DNA of 20,698 bases from JAZNGX01 sp045576675 (GTDB lineage: Bacteria > Bacillota > Clostridia > Monoglobales > Firm-18). The stretch is taken from contig JAZNGX010000116.1 in assembly GCA_045576675.1 (NCBI GenBank), forward strand, positions 1 to 20,698, in the 5' to 3' direction. Position numbers and translations under genes: made by a program. Under the pieces are notes generated by a model. The model saw nothing but the letters and a program-made list of their open reading frames with translations. It was not told the DNA's origin and made no database searches. Of the stretch, positions 1 through 8,824 are shown in pieces (positions within the stretch are counted from its first letter, which is position 1; each line of letters opens with the position of its first letter).

Positions 1-14
1 GTTAATGGCAGCAT

Positions 15-49
15 AAAAATATACACCCCACAAAAACTGTGGAGTGCAT
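15..49 (-). terminator. Rho-independent terminator downstream of ruvB
   Basis: On the minus strand, arms at 38-49 and 21-32 pair over 12 bp around a 5-nt loop. Two of the pairs are G-U wobbles that form only in the minus-strand RNA. The stem is followed by A and then five U residues (15-20). This orientation fits termination of ruvB transcription, whose stop codon lies about 85 nt upstream. A smaller hairpin (CTGTC at 74-78 with GACAG at 84-88) lies between them. Confidence 0.75.
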
Positions 50-134
50 ATCATAAAATTTTTGTTATTTACACTGTCTACTTGACAGGGCGGGGTTCAA
101 AAAGCTATACACTTTGTTTCAGCCCTTATATTTT

Positions 135-1136
135 TTAGTTTCTCTTTTCAATACCTAAATATTTATAAGCAACCTCTGTTGCAACTCTGCCTCTGGGAGT
201 TCTGTTTATAAATCCACGCTGCAACAAAAACGGCTCGTACACATCCTCTAAAGTATTAGAATCCTCACCAAGCATAGCGGCTAAGGTTTCAAGACCGACA
301 GGACCTCCGCTGAAAGTATTTATAATAGATGTAAGAATACCTTTGTCAATTTTATCAAGACCTGTTGCATCAATTTCAAGCATATTAAGTGCGTGGTCAG
401 CAACCTCTTTGGTAATAACGCCATCAGCTTTAATCTGTGCATAGTCGCGCACACGGCGTAACAGCCTGTTTGCAATACGCGGTGTACCTCGTGAACGTGA
501 TGCTATTTCAAATACACCCTGCTCCTCCATCTTGATTCCAAGTATTCCTGCGGAACGCTTTACAATCTGGCAAAGCTCTTCATCAGAATACATTTCAAGC
601 CTTAGCATAACACCAAATCTGTCACGAAGCGGTGCTGAAAGCTGACCTGCTCTTGTTGTTGCACCGATTAGCGTAAACTTCGGCAAATCAAGACGGATTG
701 AACGTGCCGACGGACCCTGACCAACAATAATATCCAATGCACCATCCTCCATTGCAGGATACAAAACCTCCTCAACAGAACGGTTAAGCCTATGGATTTC
801 ATCAATAAACAATATATCATTTTCAGAAAGATTGGTTAAAAGAGCAGCCAAATCGCCTTGTTTTTCTATAGCAGGGCCACTTGTTACACGAAGATTAACA
901 CCCATTTCGTTTGCAATAACGCCCGCAAGAGTTGTTTTACCAAGTCCGGGAGGACCATACAAAAGGCAGTGGTCTAAAGCCTCGTGTCTTAGCTTTGCAG
1001 CCTTTATAAATATTTCAAGATTCTCCTTTGCACTAGTCTGCCCTACGTATTCGTCAATAGTACGTGGTCTAAGACTTAATTCAAAAGCACCTTCTTCTGA
1101 AATATTTTTTGTTGAAACAATTCTTTCTTCACTCAT
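135..1136 (-). CDS. ruvB: Holliday junction branch migration ATPase RuvB
   Basis: RuvB is the hexameric AAA+ motor that pumps DNA through the RuvA-bound Holliday junction during recombinational repair in the cytoplasm. The 333 residues match the family's usual length. Walker A GPPGLGKTT is at residues 61-69 and Walker B DEIH at 112-115. Further on are the sensor-1 segment GATTRAG, the arginine-finger region APLRDRFG, and a C-terminal winged helix ending in PRGRVATEVAYKYLG. The ATG start has GGAAA about 6 nt upstream. RuvA and RuvC, often encoded next to RuvB, are not in this window: the upstream neighbour on the same strand is a flippase gene, separated by a 180-bp structured spacer. I saw no clear promoter in that spacer, so ruvB may be read through from the operon upstream or from a weak promoter. 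A terminator follows the gene. The assignment is secure. Confidence 0.97.
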   Translation of the reverse strand: MSEERIVSTKNISEEGAFELSLRPRTIDEYVGQTSAKENLEIFIKAAKLRHEALDHCLLYGPPGLGKTTLAGVIANEMGVNLRVTSGPAIEKQGDLAALLTNLSENDILFIDEIHRLNRSVEEVLYPAMEDGALDIIVGQGPSARSIRLDLPKFTLIGATTRAGQLSAPLRDRFGVMLRLEMYSDEELCQIVKRSAGILGIKMEEQGVFEIASRSRGTPRIANRLLRRVRDYAQIKADGVITKEVADHALNMLEIDATGLDKIDKGILTSIINTFSGGPVGLETLAAMLGEDSNTLEDVYEPFLLQRGFINRTPRGRVATEVAYKYLGIEKRN

Positions 1137-1317
1137 ATTATTTCCATAGCCTTCCTGCCCACAAATAATAATTAAAATTCATACGCTTCTTCTCGCGGGC
1201 AGATAAGGCGTATGATGGAAATTATGCACATTGCCGTTTCGTGCCTTGCAGGCACGAATGTTCGGCGGTGCTATAAATTCCGCCGGAGGCTTAACGTGAT
1301 TTTTTTCACGTTAACAC
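1137..1317 (-). other. Structured intergenic region between flippase gene and ruvB
   Basis: This 181-bp gap has no credible ORF but is rich in inverted repeats and locally more GC-rich than its surroundings. The elements are: TTAACGTGA (1291-1299) with TCACGTTAA (1306-1314), only 3 bp past the flippase stop; CGGCGG (1263-1268) with CCGCCG (1280-1285); TTCGTGCCT (1238-1246) with AGGCACGAA (1250-1258), loop TGC; and an interleaved pair, CTGCCC (1155-1160) with GGGCAG (1197-1202), and TCATACGC (1179-1186) with GCGTATGA (1208-1215). No hairpin has a proper U tract, so a simple terminator is not obvious. It could be a dispersed repeat element, a processed 3' end, or a leader RNA of ruvB. Confidence 0.55.
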
Positions 1318-2973
1318 CTACTTAAGTAATTTCGCTTTTGCAAGAATTTTTTCCAAAGCATCACCCTTTGGCAGCATTTTTATATCTTCACGTTTTATTG
1401 TGCCTGTAACAAAAATAAGTATTGCATAAATCACAACGCCGATACCTATAGAAAGCACAACAGATATTGTATTGCCAAAGCCGGTTTTATAGCATAAATC
1501 ATAGAATATCTTTACTGCAACACCCATAATGCCTGCCGTCAATAGTGGTTTTACAATAAATTCTGAAGCCTTGAATTTATATCCTGTTACTCTTATTAAC
1601 CAGAAAATGTTCAATGCTACAATTACAAAATAGCATATCATTGTACCTATAGGTGCACCATCGATATTATACTTTGGATTACCAACAAGAGTATAGTTTA
1701 CTGCAATCTTAGCAATACCGCCCACAAGCATATTAATCATAGGTATTGACGGCTTTCCATAAGCCTGCAAAATTGCACCTGTTACAGATACAAGCGACAC
1801 AAAAACTATTGCAGGACCAAGCTTTTCCAAAAGAGTATATGCAAGACCATTATTATAAAGCAACGAAAGCACAGGATGTGCAAGCACAAATAAACCCACT
1901 CCGCAAGGAACTGCAAGCAACACTGTAATTCTCAAAGCACTTTTGGTAACAGTTTCACTCTGAATCTTATCTTTAGTTGCAATTGCCGCAGAAATTGCAG
2001 GCACAACACTCATCGCAATCGCCGCAACTATAGTAAGCGGCAGATTAAAAAGAGGTATTGCATATCCGTTATATAAGCCATACAACGCTGTTGCAAGTTT
2101 TTCCCCTATAGCTCCGCTTTCTGTAAAGGCAGCGTCAACTTTTTCCACAATTCCGCCATATCTTACCATAAATTCCTGTGTAACCTGAGTTATAGATTGC
2201 AAGCGTTTGGTTATTGTTGCAGCATCTATAAGTGTAGTAATACTTGAAACAGAAGCACCGATTGTTATCGGTACAGCAATTTTTATTATTTCTTTTGCAA
2301 TACTGCGTTTTGAACGCATTTTTTCATCAGACATTTCTTTGTTATGCCTTTTGTATATAAAAATAATCATCAAAGCTGCCGCACCAAGCACTGTACCGGC
2401 AGTAACGCCCAAAATTGCACCTGTTGCTGACATCGCTACACTTGTGCCCATAAATGCATAAGCCAATGCATACCCGACAATCAGCTTACCAAGAGCCTCA
2501 ACAACCTCGGATATCGCAGTGGGATACATATTCTGATGCCCCTGAAAATAACCTCTTAAAGCCGACATAACAGAAACAAAAAACACTGCAGGAGCAATCG
2601 CTTTAATAACATATACTGTGTCAGACACCTCAAGAAATGCTGCAAATGCAGGTGCACCGAAATATATTACCGCTGTGCCGAATATACCAACACACAGAAG
2701 CATAACAAGCGAAACGTTAAACACTCTGTCTGCCTCTTTATATTTACCAAGGGCAACACATTCCGAAACCATTTTCGAAATCGCAATAGGAAAGCCGGCT
2801 GTAGCAATAACAAATAATATAGTATAAACTGTGTACGCCGAACCGAAAAGTCCCATTCCCTCTTCATCAATAAGATAAGTAAGCGGTATCTTAAAGCCTG
2901 CACCAATTACCTTTACAAGAAGATTCGCACAAATCAAAACAAATGCACCCTGTAAAAAAGACTGCTTTTTCAT
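1318..2973 (-). CDS. SpoVB/MurJ-like lipid-linked precursor flippase (MOP superfamily)
   Basis: This is a polytopic membrane protein of about 551 residues with many hydrophobic segments, consistent with the roughly 14 helices of the MOP/MATE exporter superfamily. The N terminus (SFLQGAFVLICANLLVKVIG, then FKIPLTYLI) and the motif AVFFVSVMSALRGYFQGHQN are typical of the SpoVB/YtgP branch, which moves lipid II or related undecaprenyl-linked oligosaccharides across the membrane. Cell-wall or spore-cortex precursor flipping is therefore likely, but the exact substrate is not decidable. I chose the ATG at 2973 because family members begin MKKQSF-like. A GTG at 2991 is in frame, but its AGAGG sits only about 2 nt away, and a TTG also lies between. 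It follows the Toprim gene closely and is probably the last gene of the frr-polC operon. Its presence beside uppS, which makes the lipid carrier, fits the role. Confidence 0.85.
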   Translation of the reverse strand: MKKQSFLQGAFVLICANLLVKVIGAGFKIPLTYLIDEEGMGLFGSAYTVYTILFVIATAGFPIAISKMVSECVALGKYKEADRVFNVSLVMLLCVGIFGTAVIYFGAPAFAAFLEVSDTVYVIKAIAPAVFFVSVMSALRGYFQGHQNMYPTAISEVVEALGKLIVGYALAYAFMGTSVAMSATGAILGVTAGTVLGAAALMIIFIYKRHNKEMSDEKMRSKRSIAKEIIKIAVPITIGASVSSITTLIDAATITKRLQSITQVTQEFMVRYGGIVEKVDAAFTESGAIGEKLATALYGLYNGYAIPLFNLPLTIVAAIAMSVVPAISAAIATKDKIQSETVTKSALRITVLLAVPCGVGLFVLAHPVLSLLYNNGLAYTLLEKLGPAIVFVSLVSVTGAILQAYGKPSIPMINMLVGGIAKIAVNYTLVGNPKYNIDGAPIGTMICYFVIVALNIFWLIRVTGYKFKASEFIVKPLLTAGIMGVAVKIFYDLCYKTGFGNTISVVLSIGIGVVIYAILIFVTGTIKREDIKMLPKGDALEKILAKAKLLK

Positions 2974-2996
2974 TTTTGACAATCCAATCACGTCCT

Positions 2997-3581
2997 CTAT
3001 ACTTCTATATGAAAATTCTTTTCAATTAATTCGTAAAACTCCTGTCTTGTACACAAAATATTAATTGTATCAAGCAACGCCTTTGCAGACATATTTTTAG
3101 GCAGGTTCAAAATCACGCACAGCTGTTTTCTTAATTCACTGCTGTTTTCGCCACCAGAAAAACCAAGCTCAAACATTTCACTGTTTGTGATTTTATCATT
3201 ATTATCTCTCGGCTTTGCCTGTAGCATCACCGCATTAACAAGGATTTCATCAGGTATGCCCTCAACACCGAGCAAGCCCTCTGCCCCTTTCTTTTCTTTA
3301 CGCTTTTCCTTGCCCTCGATTTGTGGTATATATACGTTTTTAATATCCGCATCTCCCACAATTTCACGGATTTTGTTGCGTATTCGAAAGCCTGCTTTGT
3401 CAGAATCAGTCAGTAGAATTATACCGCGTTTTTTTGCCAGAGCCTTAAGCATTTGTGCTTTTTCTTTGTTTTTATATATTCTGAACCCATCAGTGGTGAC
3501 GATTAAAGTATCAAAAAGCCGTGAAAGCTTTATTTTATCATACTTTCCTTCTACCACCAGTACCTCGTTAATTTTAATCAT
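2997..3581 (-). CDS. RNase M5-related Toprim protein with DUF4093-like C terminus
   Basis: The 194-residue protein has an N-terminal Toprim fold: acidic motif VVEG at 9-12 (Glu11) and DSD at 59-61 within ILLTDSDKAGFRIR. A Lys-rich linker (KEKRKEKKGAEG) and a C-terminal region resembling DUF4093 follow. That is the architecture of RNase M5, which matures 5S rRNA. However, the EGKYDKIKLS and TTDGFRIY signatures resemble a second clostridial paralog better than classical RnmV, so I give no symbol; its substrate is unknown. The ATG at 3581 starts one base after the polC stop and gives the expected family N terminus (MIKINEV), but has no good Shine-Dalgarno. An upstream in-frame TTG at 3623, inside polC, has AAGGAG about 10 nt before it and would add 14 residues. 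Translational coupling to polC is likely either way. Confidence 0.8.
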   Translation of the reverse strand: MIKINEVLVVEGKYDKIKLSRLFDTLIVTTDGFRIYKNKEKAQMLKALAKKRGIILLTDSDKAGFRIRNKIREIVGDADIKNVYIPQIEGKEKRKEKKGAEGLLGVEGIPDEILVNAVMLQAKPRDNNDKITNSEMFELGFSGGENSSELRKQLCVILNLPKNMSAKALLDTINILCTRQEFYELIEKNFHIEV

Positions 3582-3582
3582 A

Positions 3583-6500
3583 TCAGAAAAATGTAAGCTG
3601 ATTGCTTTCCTGCATTCCGTCAAGCACGCCCTGCTCCTTCATTAATTCTATTACTGTTTTATTAACCTTGGATCTGATTCTCAAATCCTCGATTGATGTG
3701 AATTCGCCGTCCTGTCTTGCCTCAACAATAGATTTTGCTGCATTTGTGCCAAGGCCCGGCAATGCGTTAAGTGCAGGGCGGATGCCATTTTCTGTCATAA
3801 TAAATTTTGTTGCATCTGATTCATACAAATCAATTTTCTCAAACTTAATACCTCTTGCATACATTTCACATACAAGCTCCAGAATCGTAAGAATATTCTT
3901 TTCTTTAACAGATGCATCACGACCTAATGCTTCAAGACGTTTTCTTTCATTAATGGCTGTTTCGGGATTACCCATAATCGAATAATCAAAATCATCTGCT
4001 CTTACAGTAAAATGAGCAGTGTAATATGCAACAGGCATATGCACCTTAAACCACGCTATTCTGAATGCCATTGTTACATAAGCAACAGCGTGTGCCTTCG
4101 GGAACATATATTTGATTTTCTGGCACGACTCAATATACCACTGCGGAACGTTGTTTTCGTTAAGAATATCAATTTCCTCAGGGGTTAAGCCTTTACCCTT
4201 TCTTACGTGCTCCATTATATCAAACGCACTTTTTGCAGGAACACCTGCATACATAAGATAAACCATAATATCGTCACGGCAGCAGATAGCCTCTTTCAGT
4301 GTTGTTATCCCACTTCTTATGAGGTCCTGTGCATTGTTTAGCCAAACGTCAGTTCCGTGTGACAGACCTGAAATTCGGCACAGCTCTGAAAAAGTTGTAG
4401 GCTGTGTATCAACAAGCATCTGACGAGTAAATGCAGTACCAAATTCGGGTACGCCAAATGTACCTACGGGGCTGCCAATTTGCTCAGGCGTAACACCCAA
4501 TGCCTCAGTTCCTTTAAACAGGCTCATCGTTTCGGCATCATCAAGCATAATTGTTTTTGCATCCATTCCGGTTAAATCCTCAAGCATTCTTATCATCGTC
4601 GGGTCGTCGTGTCCCAGAATATCAAGCTTCAAAAGACGACCGCTTATTGAATGATAATCAAAATGTGTTGTAATAATTTCAGTATCCGTGTCATCAGCAG
4701 GATGCTGAACAGGGCAAAACTCGTGAATATCGTGTCCCTTAGGCAAAATCATAACACCGCCGGGATGCTGACCGGTTGTACGCCTTACACCTGCAACACC
4801 TGCAACAAGGCGGTCAATTTCTGCATTTGATGCAACAACACCTTTTTCGTCAAGGTACTTTTTAACAAAGCCGTATGCAGTCTTATCTGCAAGCGTGGCA
4901 ATTGTTCCTGCACGGAAAACATGCCCTTCACCAAACAAGACCTCAGTATACTTATGAGCTCTCGGCTGATAGTCACCCGAGAAATTAAGGTCGATATCAG
5001 GCTCTTTGTCGCCTTCAAAACCCAAGAATGTTTCAAATGGAATATCGTGACCGTCCTTATACAGCTTTTCACCGCAATTTGGACATACCTTGTCAGGCAT
5101 ATCAACCCCGCATCCAAACGAGCCGTCAGTTATAAATTCGCTATACTGACACTTAGGACAAACATAATGGGGCGGCAGAGCATTAACCTCAGTAATATCG
5201 GATAAAAACGCAACAAATGACGAGCCAACGGAGCCTCGCGAACCAACAAGATATCCATCTGCATTACTCTTTGTAACAAGTCTTTGAGCTATTAAATACA
5301 TAACGGAAAAACCGTATGTTATAATTGAATGTAATTCCTTGTCCATTCGTTGCTGAACAATCTCCGGCAGATTTTCGCCATAAATACGTTTAGCCTTGTT
5401 TATACTCATTTCCTTTATCTCGTCCGGAGCATTTGGCCATACAGGCGGGAATGTTCCATCGGGAACGGGGATGATTTTCTCGCACATATCCGCAATTTTG
5501 TTGGTGTTTGTAACAACAATTTCATAAGCCTTTTCAGGCGGCAGATATGAAAATTCTTTAAGCATCTCATCTGTTGTTCTGTAATAAAGCGGTGCCTGAT
5601 CATCTGCATCACTGTAACCCTGACCCTTTTGCAGAATAGCTCGGTAAATAGCGTGATTCGGTTCTAAATAATGCACGTCACATGTTGCAACAACAGGCTT
5701 GTGATAATAATCACCAAGAGATATAATACGTTTATTTATATCAATAAGCTCCTGCTGAGTTTTAACAATGTCTTTTCTTAGCATAAACTCATTATTGCCA
5801 AGAGGCTGTACCTCAAAATAGTCAAAGAAACGTGCAATACGTGCAATTTCCTTGTTATCCTTTTTATGAAGTATAGCACGGTATAACTCACCCTGCTCAC
5901 AGGCAGAGCCGATAATAAGTCCATCATAGTGCTTTAAATACAATGCCTTTGACACTCTCGGACGCTTGAAGAAATACTGCAGATGTGCCGCAGATACTAT
6001 TTTATATAAATTTTTAAGACCTGTGTAATTCTTTGCAAAAACGACAGCGTGGCTGTAGCTTTTCTTTTTCGGGTCCTTATCCTCGTCAAATGCGATGTTT
6101 ATATCTTCAACGCTTGTAACTTCCATTTCTGCAAGTCTTTTTGCAAATTCAAGATAAATTGCCGCAGTTGTTTCGGCATCGTTTACTGCTCTGTGATGTC
6201 CCTCAAGCGGAATGTTAAGCTCCTTTGCAACAACATCAAGCTTGTGTTTGGGTAAATCGGGCAAAAACGCTCTTGCAAGCTCAACAGTATCAATATACGT
6301 TGGTGAAAAATCTGTTATACCAAGTCTTTCAGCACACGCCTTTACAAACCCGATATCAAATCCTGCATTGTGTGCAACAAGCACAGCATCACCGCAGAAT
6401 TCCAGAAACTTAGGCAAAACAACATCAATCGTTTCGCTATCACGCACCATACTGTCGTCAATACCTGTAAGCTGTGTAATCTTTGGCGGAATAGGCTTGC

Positions 6501-7779
6501 CGGGATTTACAAAGGTAGAAAATCTGTCTGTTATTTCACCGTTTGTTATCTTAACTGCGCCAAACTCAATGATTGTTTCTTCATCTTTATTAAGCCCTGT
6601 TGTTTCTGTGTCAAAAACAACAATATTCTCAGTAATATGCTGATTGTTTGCACCAAAAACGATAGAACGTCCAATATCAACAAGGTAAACTTCACAGCCG
6701 TAAAGTATCTTCAAATCAGCCTTTTTGGGCATTTCACTGACCATAAACGGGAACGCCTGAACAACACCGTGGTCAGTAACCGCAACAGTTTTATGCCCCC
6801 ACTTTACGCATTTTTCAAGAAGCTCTTTGATTTTAACAGTAGAGTCCATATTACTCATTTGAGTATGCAGATGAAGCTCAACACGCTTAACCTCCGCATC
6901 ATCGGTACGCTCTACCTTTACAGCTTCGTTTATATCATAAACAGACAATACCACCTCACGGGCATATTTATCGTATGCGGCATTGCCCCTGATTCTCATA
7001 TACAAACCTTTTTTAAGACGGTCAATAACACTTTCGTAAACCGCCCTGTTATCAATAAAAATTTTGCACGCAATTGAATTTGTAAAATCAGTTACGTTAA
7101 ATAATACTATAAATTTGTGGTCACGTGTTTCACGCACATCGGCAGATTTTGTGAACATCTCACCTTCAATTACTACATTGCCTGATAACTCAGTAATTTC
7201 ATTTATCGGCATTATGGCACATTCTTTAATTTGTCTGCCATAAATTATCTTGCTGTTTTCTTTTTTCTGTTGCTTTGCAATTACAGCCTTGTTTTGCTCA
7301 AGCTGCTTTTCATAATCTTCAAGGCTGGCAATAGCTTCACTTTCGCTCACACCTGTTGCTTCAACTATAACATTTACGCCGAAAAATCTTTCAATTGTAT
7401 TTTCAAGAGCTGCCTTAAAATCCTTTTCAATCAAAGGGCAGTTAAAGCTTATGCTTACCTTGTTGCCGTCCATAGTATATGTACCATTATGTAAAAACGC
7501 AGAAATCTCTGCATCTCTAATATAATCTGCAACAACAGGCAACATTTTTGTATTTAATTCAGCACCGTCAAATTCAGGTGTGATATTAACTGCATTTAAT
7601 GAATATGCAGACTTAACCTTATCACAATAAGCAATAAGTGTACGGCTTTCAACAAATACTGCAAATTTTGCTTTAATAAATATTTCGCGCTTTTCTTTAT
7701 AAACGTCAATTTTTTCTGTAACACCACTGTTTATAGTTTCATCAGAAACCTTTGAAAACAGTTCTCCTAAAGTTAACAT
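3583..7779 (-). CDS. polC: DNA polymerase III alpha subunit, Gram-positive type PolC
   Basis: PolC is the replicative polymerase of Firmicutes with built-in proofreading. The 1398 residues are near the usual length of about 1440. The order is: N-terminal region (1-190); OB fold (about 196-290); PHP domain split by the exonuclease, with HLHT at 303-306 and TDHG at 335-338; DEDDh exonuclease at about 386-545 (DTE at 390-392, Asp475, His529, Asp534); a zinc site with Cys874, Cys877, Cys899 and Cys902; the catalytic palm with PDID (Asp928 and Asp930) and a third Asp at about 1053; and a helix-hairpin-helix region near 1335-1350. The C terminus ESNQLTFF matches the family. The ATG overlaps the ispG stop as TAATG, with GGAG 7 nt upstream. 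I see no broken motif. Being co-transcribed with isoprenoid genes is the normal clostridial arrangement. Confidence 0.98.
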   Translation of the reverse strand: MLTLGELFSKVSDETINSGVTEKIDVYKEKREIFIKAKFAVFVESRTLIAYCDKVKSAYSLNAVNITPEFDGAELNTKMLPVVADYIRDAEISAFLHNGTYTMDGNKVSISFNCPLIEKDFKAALENTIERFFGVNVIVEATGVSESEAIASLEDYEKQLEQNKAVIAKQQKKENSKIIYGRQIKECAIMPINEITELSGNVVIEGEMFTKSADVRETRDHKFIVLFNVTDFTNSIACKIFIDNRAVYESVIDRLKKGLYMRIRGNAAYDKYAREVVLSVYDINEAVKVERTDDAEVKRVELHLHTQMSNMDSTVKIKELLEKCVKWGHKTVAVTDHGVVQAFPFMVSEMPKKADLKILYGCEVYLVDIGRSIVFGANNQHITENIVVFDTETTGLNKDEETIIEFGAVKITNGEITDRFSTFVNPGKPIPPKITQLTGIDDSMVRDSETIDVVLPKFLEFCGDAVLVAHNAGFDIGFVKACAERLGITDFSPTYIDTVELARAFLPDLPKHKLDVVAKELNIPLEGHHRAVNDAETTAAIYLEFAKRLAEMEVTSVEDINIAFDEDKDPKKKSYSHAVVFAKNYTGLKNLYKIVSAAHLQYFFKRPRVSKALYLKHYDGLIIGSACEQGELYRAILHKKDNKEIARIARFFDYFEVQPLGNNEFMLRKDIVKTQQELIDINKRIISLGDYYHKPVVATCDVHYLEPNHAIYRAILQKGQGYSDADDQAPLYYRTTDEMLKEFSYLPPEKAYEIVVTNTNKIADMCEKIIPVPDGTFPPVWPNAPDEIKEMSINKAKRIYGENLPEIVQQRMDKELHSIITYGFSVMYLIAQRLVTKSNADGYLVGSRGSVGSSFVAFLSDITEVNALPPHYVCPKCQYSEFITDGSFGCGVDMPDKVCPNCGEKLYKDGHDIPFETFLGFEGDKEPDIDLNFSGDYQPRAHKYTEVLFGEGHVFRAGTIATLADKTAYGFVKKYLDEKGVVASNAEIDRLVAGVAGVRRTTGQHPGGVMILPKGHDIHEFCPVQHPADDTDTEIITTHFDYHSISGRLLKLDILGHDDPTMIRMLEDLTGMDAKTIMLDDAETMSLFKGTEALGVTPEQIGSPVGTFGVPEFGTAFTRQMLVDTQPTTFSELCRISGLSHGTDVWLNNAQDLIRSGITTLKEAICCRDDIMVYLMYAGVPAKSAFDIMEHVRKGKGLTPEEIDILNENNVPQWYIESCQKIKYMFPKAHAVAYVTMAFRIAWFKVHMPVAYYTAHFTVRADDFDYSIMGNPETAINERKRLEALGRDASVKEKNILTILELVCEMYARGIKFEKIDLYESDATKFIMTENGIRPALNALPGLGTNAAKSIVEARQDGEFTSIEDLRIRSKVNKTVIELMKEQGVLDGMQESNQLTFF

Positions 7780-8819
7780 TACATTTCTCCTATTTCTTCA
7801 AGTAAAACTTTTGTTATTTCATCTTCTGCAATTTTTCTTACTATTTCACCTTTTTTAAATAGCACAGCACAACCGTCTCCGCCTGCAATGCCAATATCGG
7901 CATCCTTTGCTTCACCAGGGCCGTTAACAACACATCCCATTACTGCCACTGTTATATTTTTATCGATGGTGGAAAGTGCTTTTTCAACCTCGTTTGCTAT
8001 TTTCACCTGATTGATTCTGCAACGTCCGCATGACGGGCACGATACAAGATTAATGCCTTCGTTTCGTATTCCCAACGCCTTTAAAAGTGCAATTCCGGCT
8101 CTTGGCTCTTCAACAGGGTCAGCAGTAAGTGATACACGGATTGTATCACCAATGCCGTCAAGCAAAAGCGAGCCTATTCCGGCTGCCGATTTTATTATAC
8201 CACTATACATTGTCCCTGCTTCTGTTACACCAAGATGAAGGGGATAATCAGTCATTTCACTGATTAATCTATACGCTTCCACTGTCTTTTTCACATCAGA
8301 TGCTTTAAGTGATAATGCAATATCATCAAAATCAAATTTGTTTAACATTCTTACATTTTCTATTGCACTTTCGACCATAGCCTTTGCAGTTCTGCCATAT
8401 TTTTTTTCGGTTTCCTTGTTGATTGAACCAAGATTAACCCCTATTCTTATAGGAATATTCATTTGGCGGCACTTATCCGCAACCGCTTTTACGTTTTCAT
8501 CACTGCCGATATTTCCCGGATTTATGCGTATTTTTGCGGCACCATTATCAGCACAAATAAGAGCAAGCTTATGGTCAAAATGAATGTCTGCAACTATTGG
8601 AACAGGTGATTTTTCGCATATCTTATCAAAGCTTAGTGCTGCTTTTTCATCAGGCACTGCAAGACGGACAATATCGCAACCTGCATCCGCAAGCTTTTGA
8701 ATCTGTTCTGTTACCAAAGGTATATCAGACGTGCTTACATTGCACATACTTTGAACACTTATTCTGTTGCCGCCGCCGATTTTTATTCCACCAACATTTA
8801 TTACTTTTGTTGTTTTCAT
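7779..8819 (-). CDS. ispG: 4-hydroxy-3-methylbut-2-en-1-yl diphosphate synthase (IspG/GcpE)
   Basis: IspG is the [4Fe-4S] enzyme that converts methylerythritol cyclodiphosphate to HMBPP, the penultimate MEP-pathway step. The 346 residues form the short bacterial type. Ligand cysteines are visible in SCPSCGRC (Cys261 and Cys264, plus an extra Cys267) and in MGCVVNGPGE (Cys296), with the catalytic-site Glu303; these correspond to the three cysteines and glutamate of the E. coli enzyme. The start has AAGAGG about 8 nt upstream, overlapping the stop of rseP, and the gene's own stop shares a base with the polC ATG. It works with dxr, encoded two genes upstream in the same operon, to feed undecaprenyl synthesis by UppS. 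The other MEP genes (dxs, ispD, ispE, ispF, ispH) are not in the window. Confidence 0.97.
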   Translation of the reverse strand: MKTTKVINVGGIKIGGGNRISVQSMCNVSTSDIPLVTEQIQKLADAGCDIVRLAVPDEKAALSFDKICEKSPVPIVADIHFDHKLALICADNGAAKIRINPGNIGSDENVKAVADKCRQMNIPIRIGVNLGSINKETEKKYGRTAKAMVESAIENVRMLNKFDFDDIALSLKASDVKKTVEAYRLISEMTDYPLHLGVTEAGTMYSGIIKSAAGIGSLLLDGIGDTIRVSLTADPVEEPRAGIALLKALGIRNEGINLVSCPSCGRCRINQVKIANEVEKALSTIDKNITVAVMGCVVNGPGEAKDADIGIAGGDGCAVLFKKGEIVRKIAEDEITKVLLEEIGEM

Positions 8820-8824
8820 TTTAA

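Noticed and set aside
84..114. Plus-strand promoter-like TTGACA with a TATACA 18 bp downstream
   Set aside because: The -10 is poor, the spacer is GC-rich, and the only thing downstream on that strand is antisense to ruvB; more likely chance plus hairpin sequence.
1291..1314. TTAACGTGA hairpin as the terminator of the flippase gene
   Set aside because: The stem is good and well placed, but no U run follows in the minus-strand RNA, so I list it only as part of the structured spacer.
6370..7077. Long plus-strand open frame (235 codons) opposite polC
   Set aside because: Antisense to the OB/PHP/exonuclease part of PolC; its protein is Cys/Asn/Phe-rich with no domain pattern and no ribosome binding site. 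Other antisense frames over polC, ispG, dxr and the flippase gene were rejected for the same reason.
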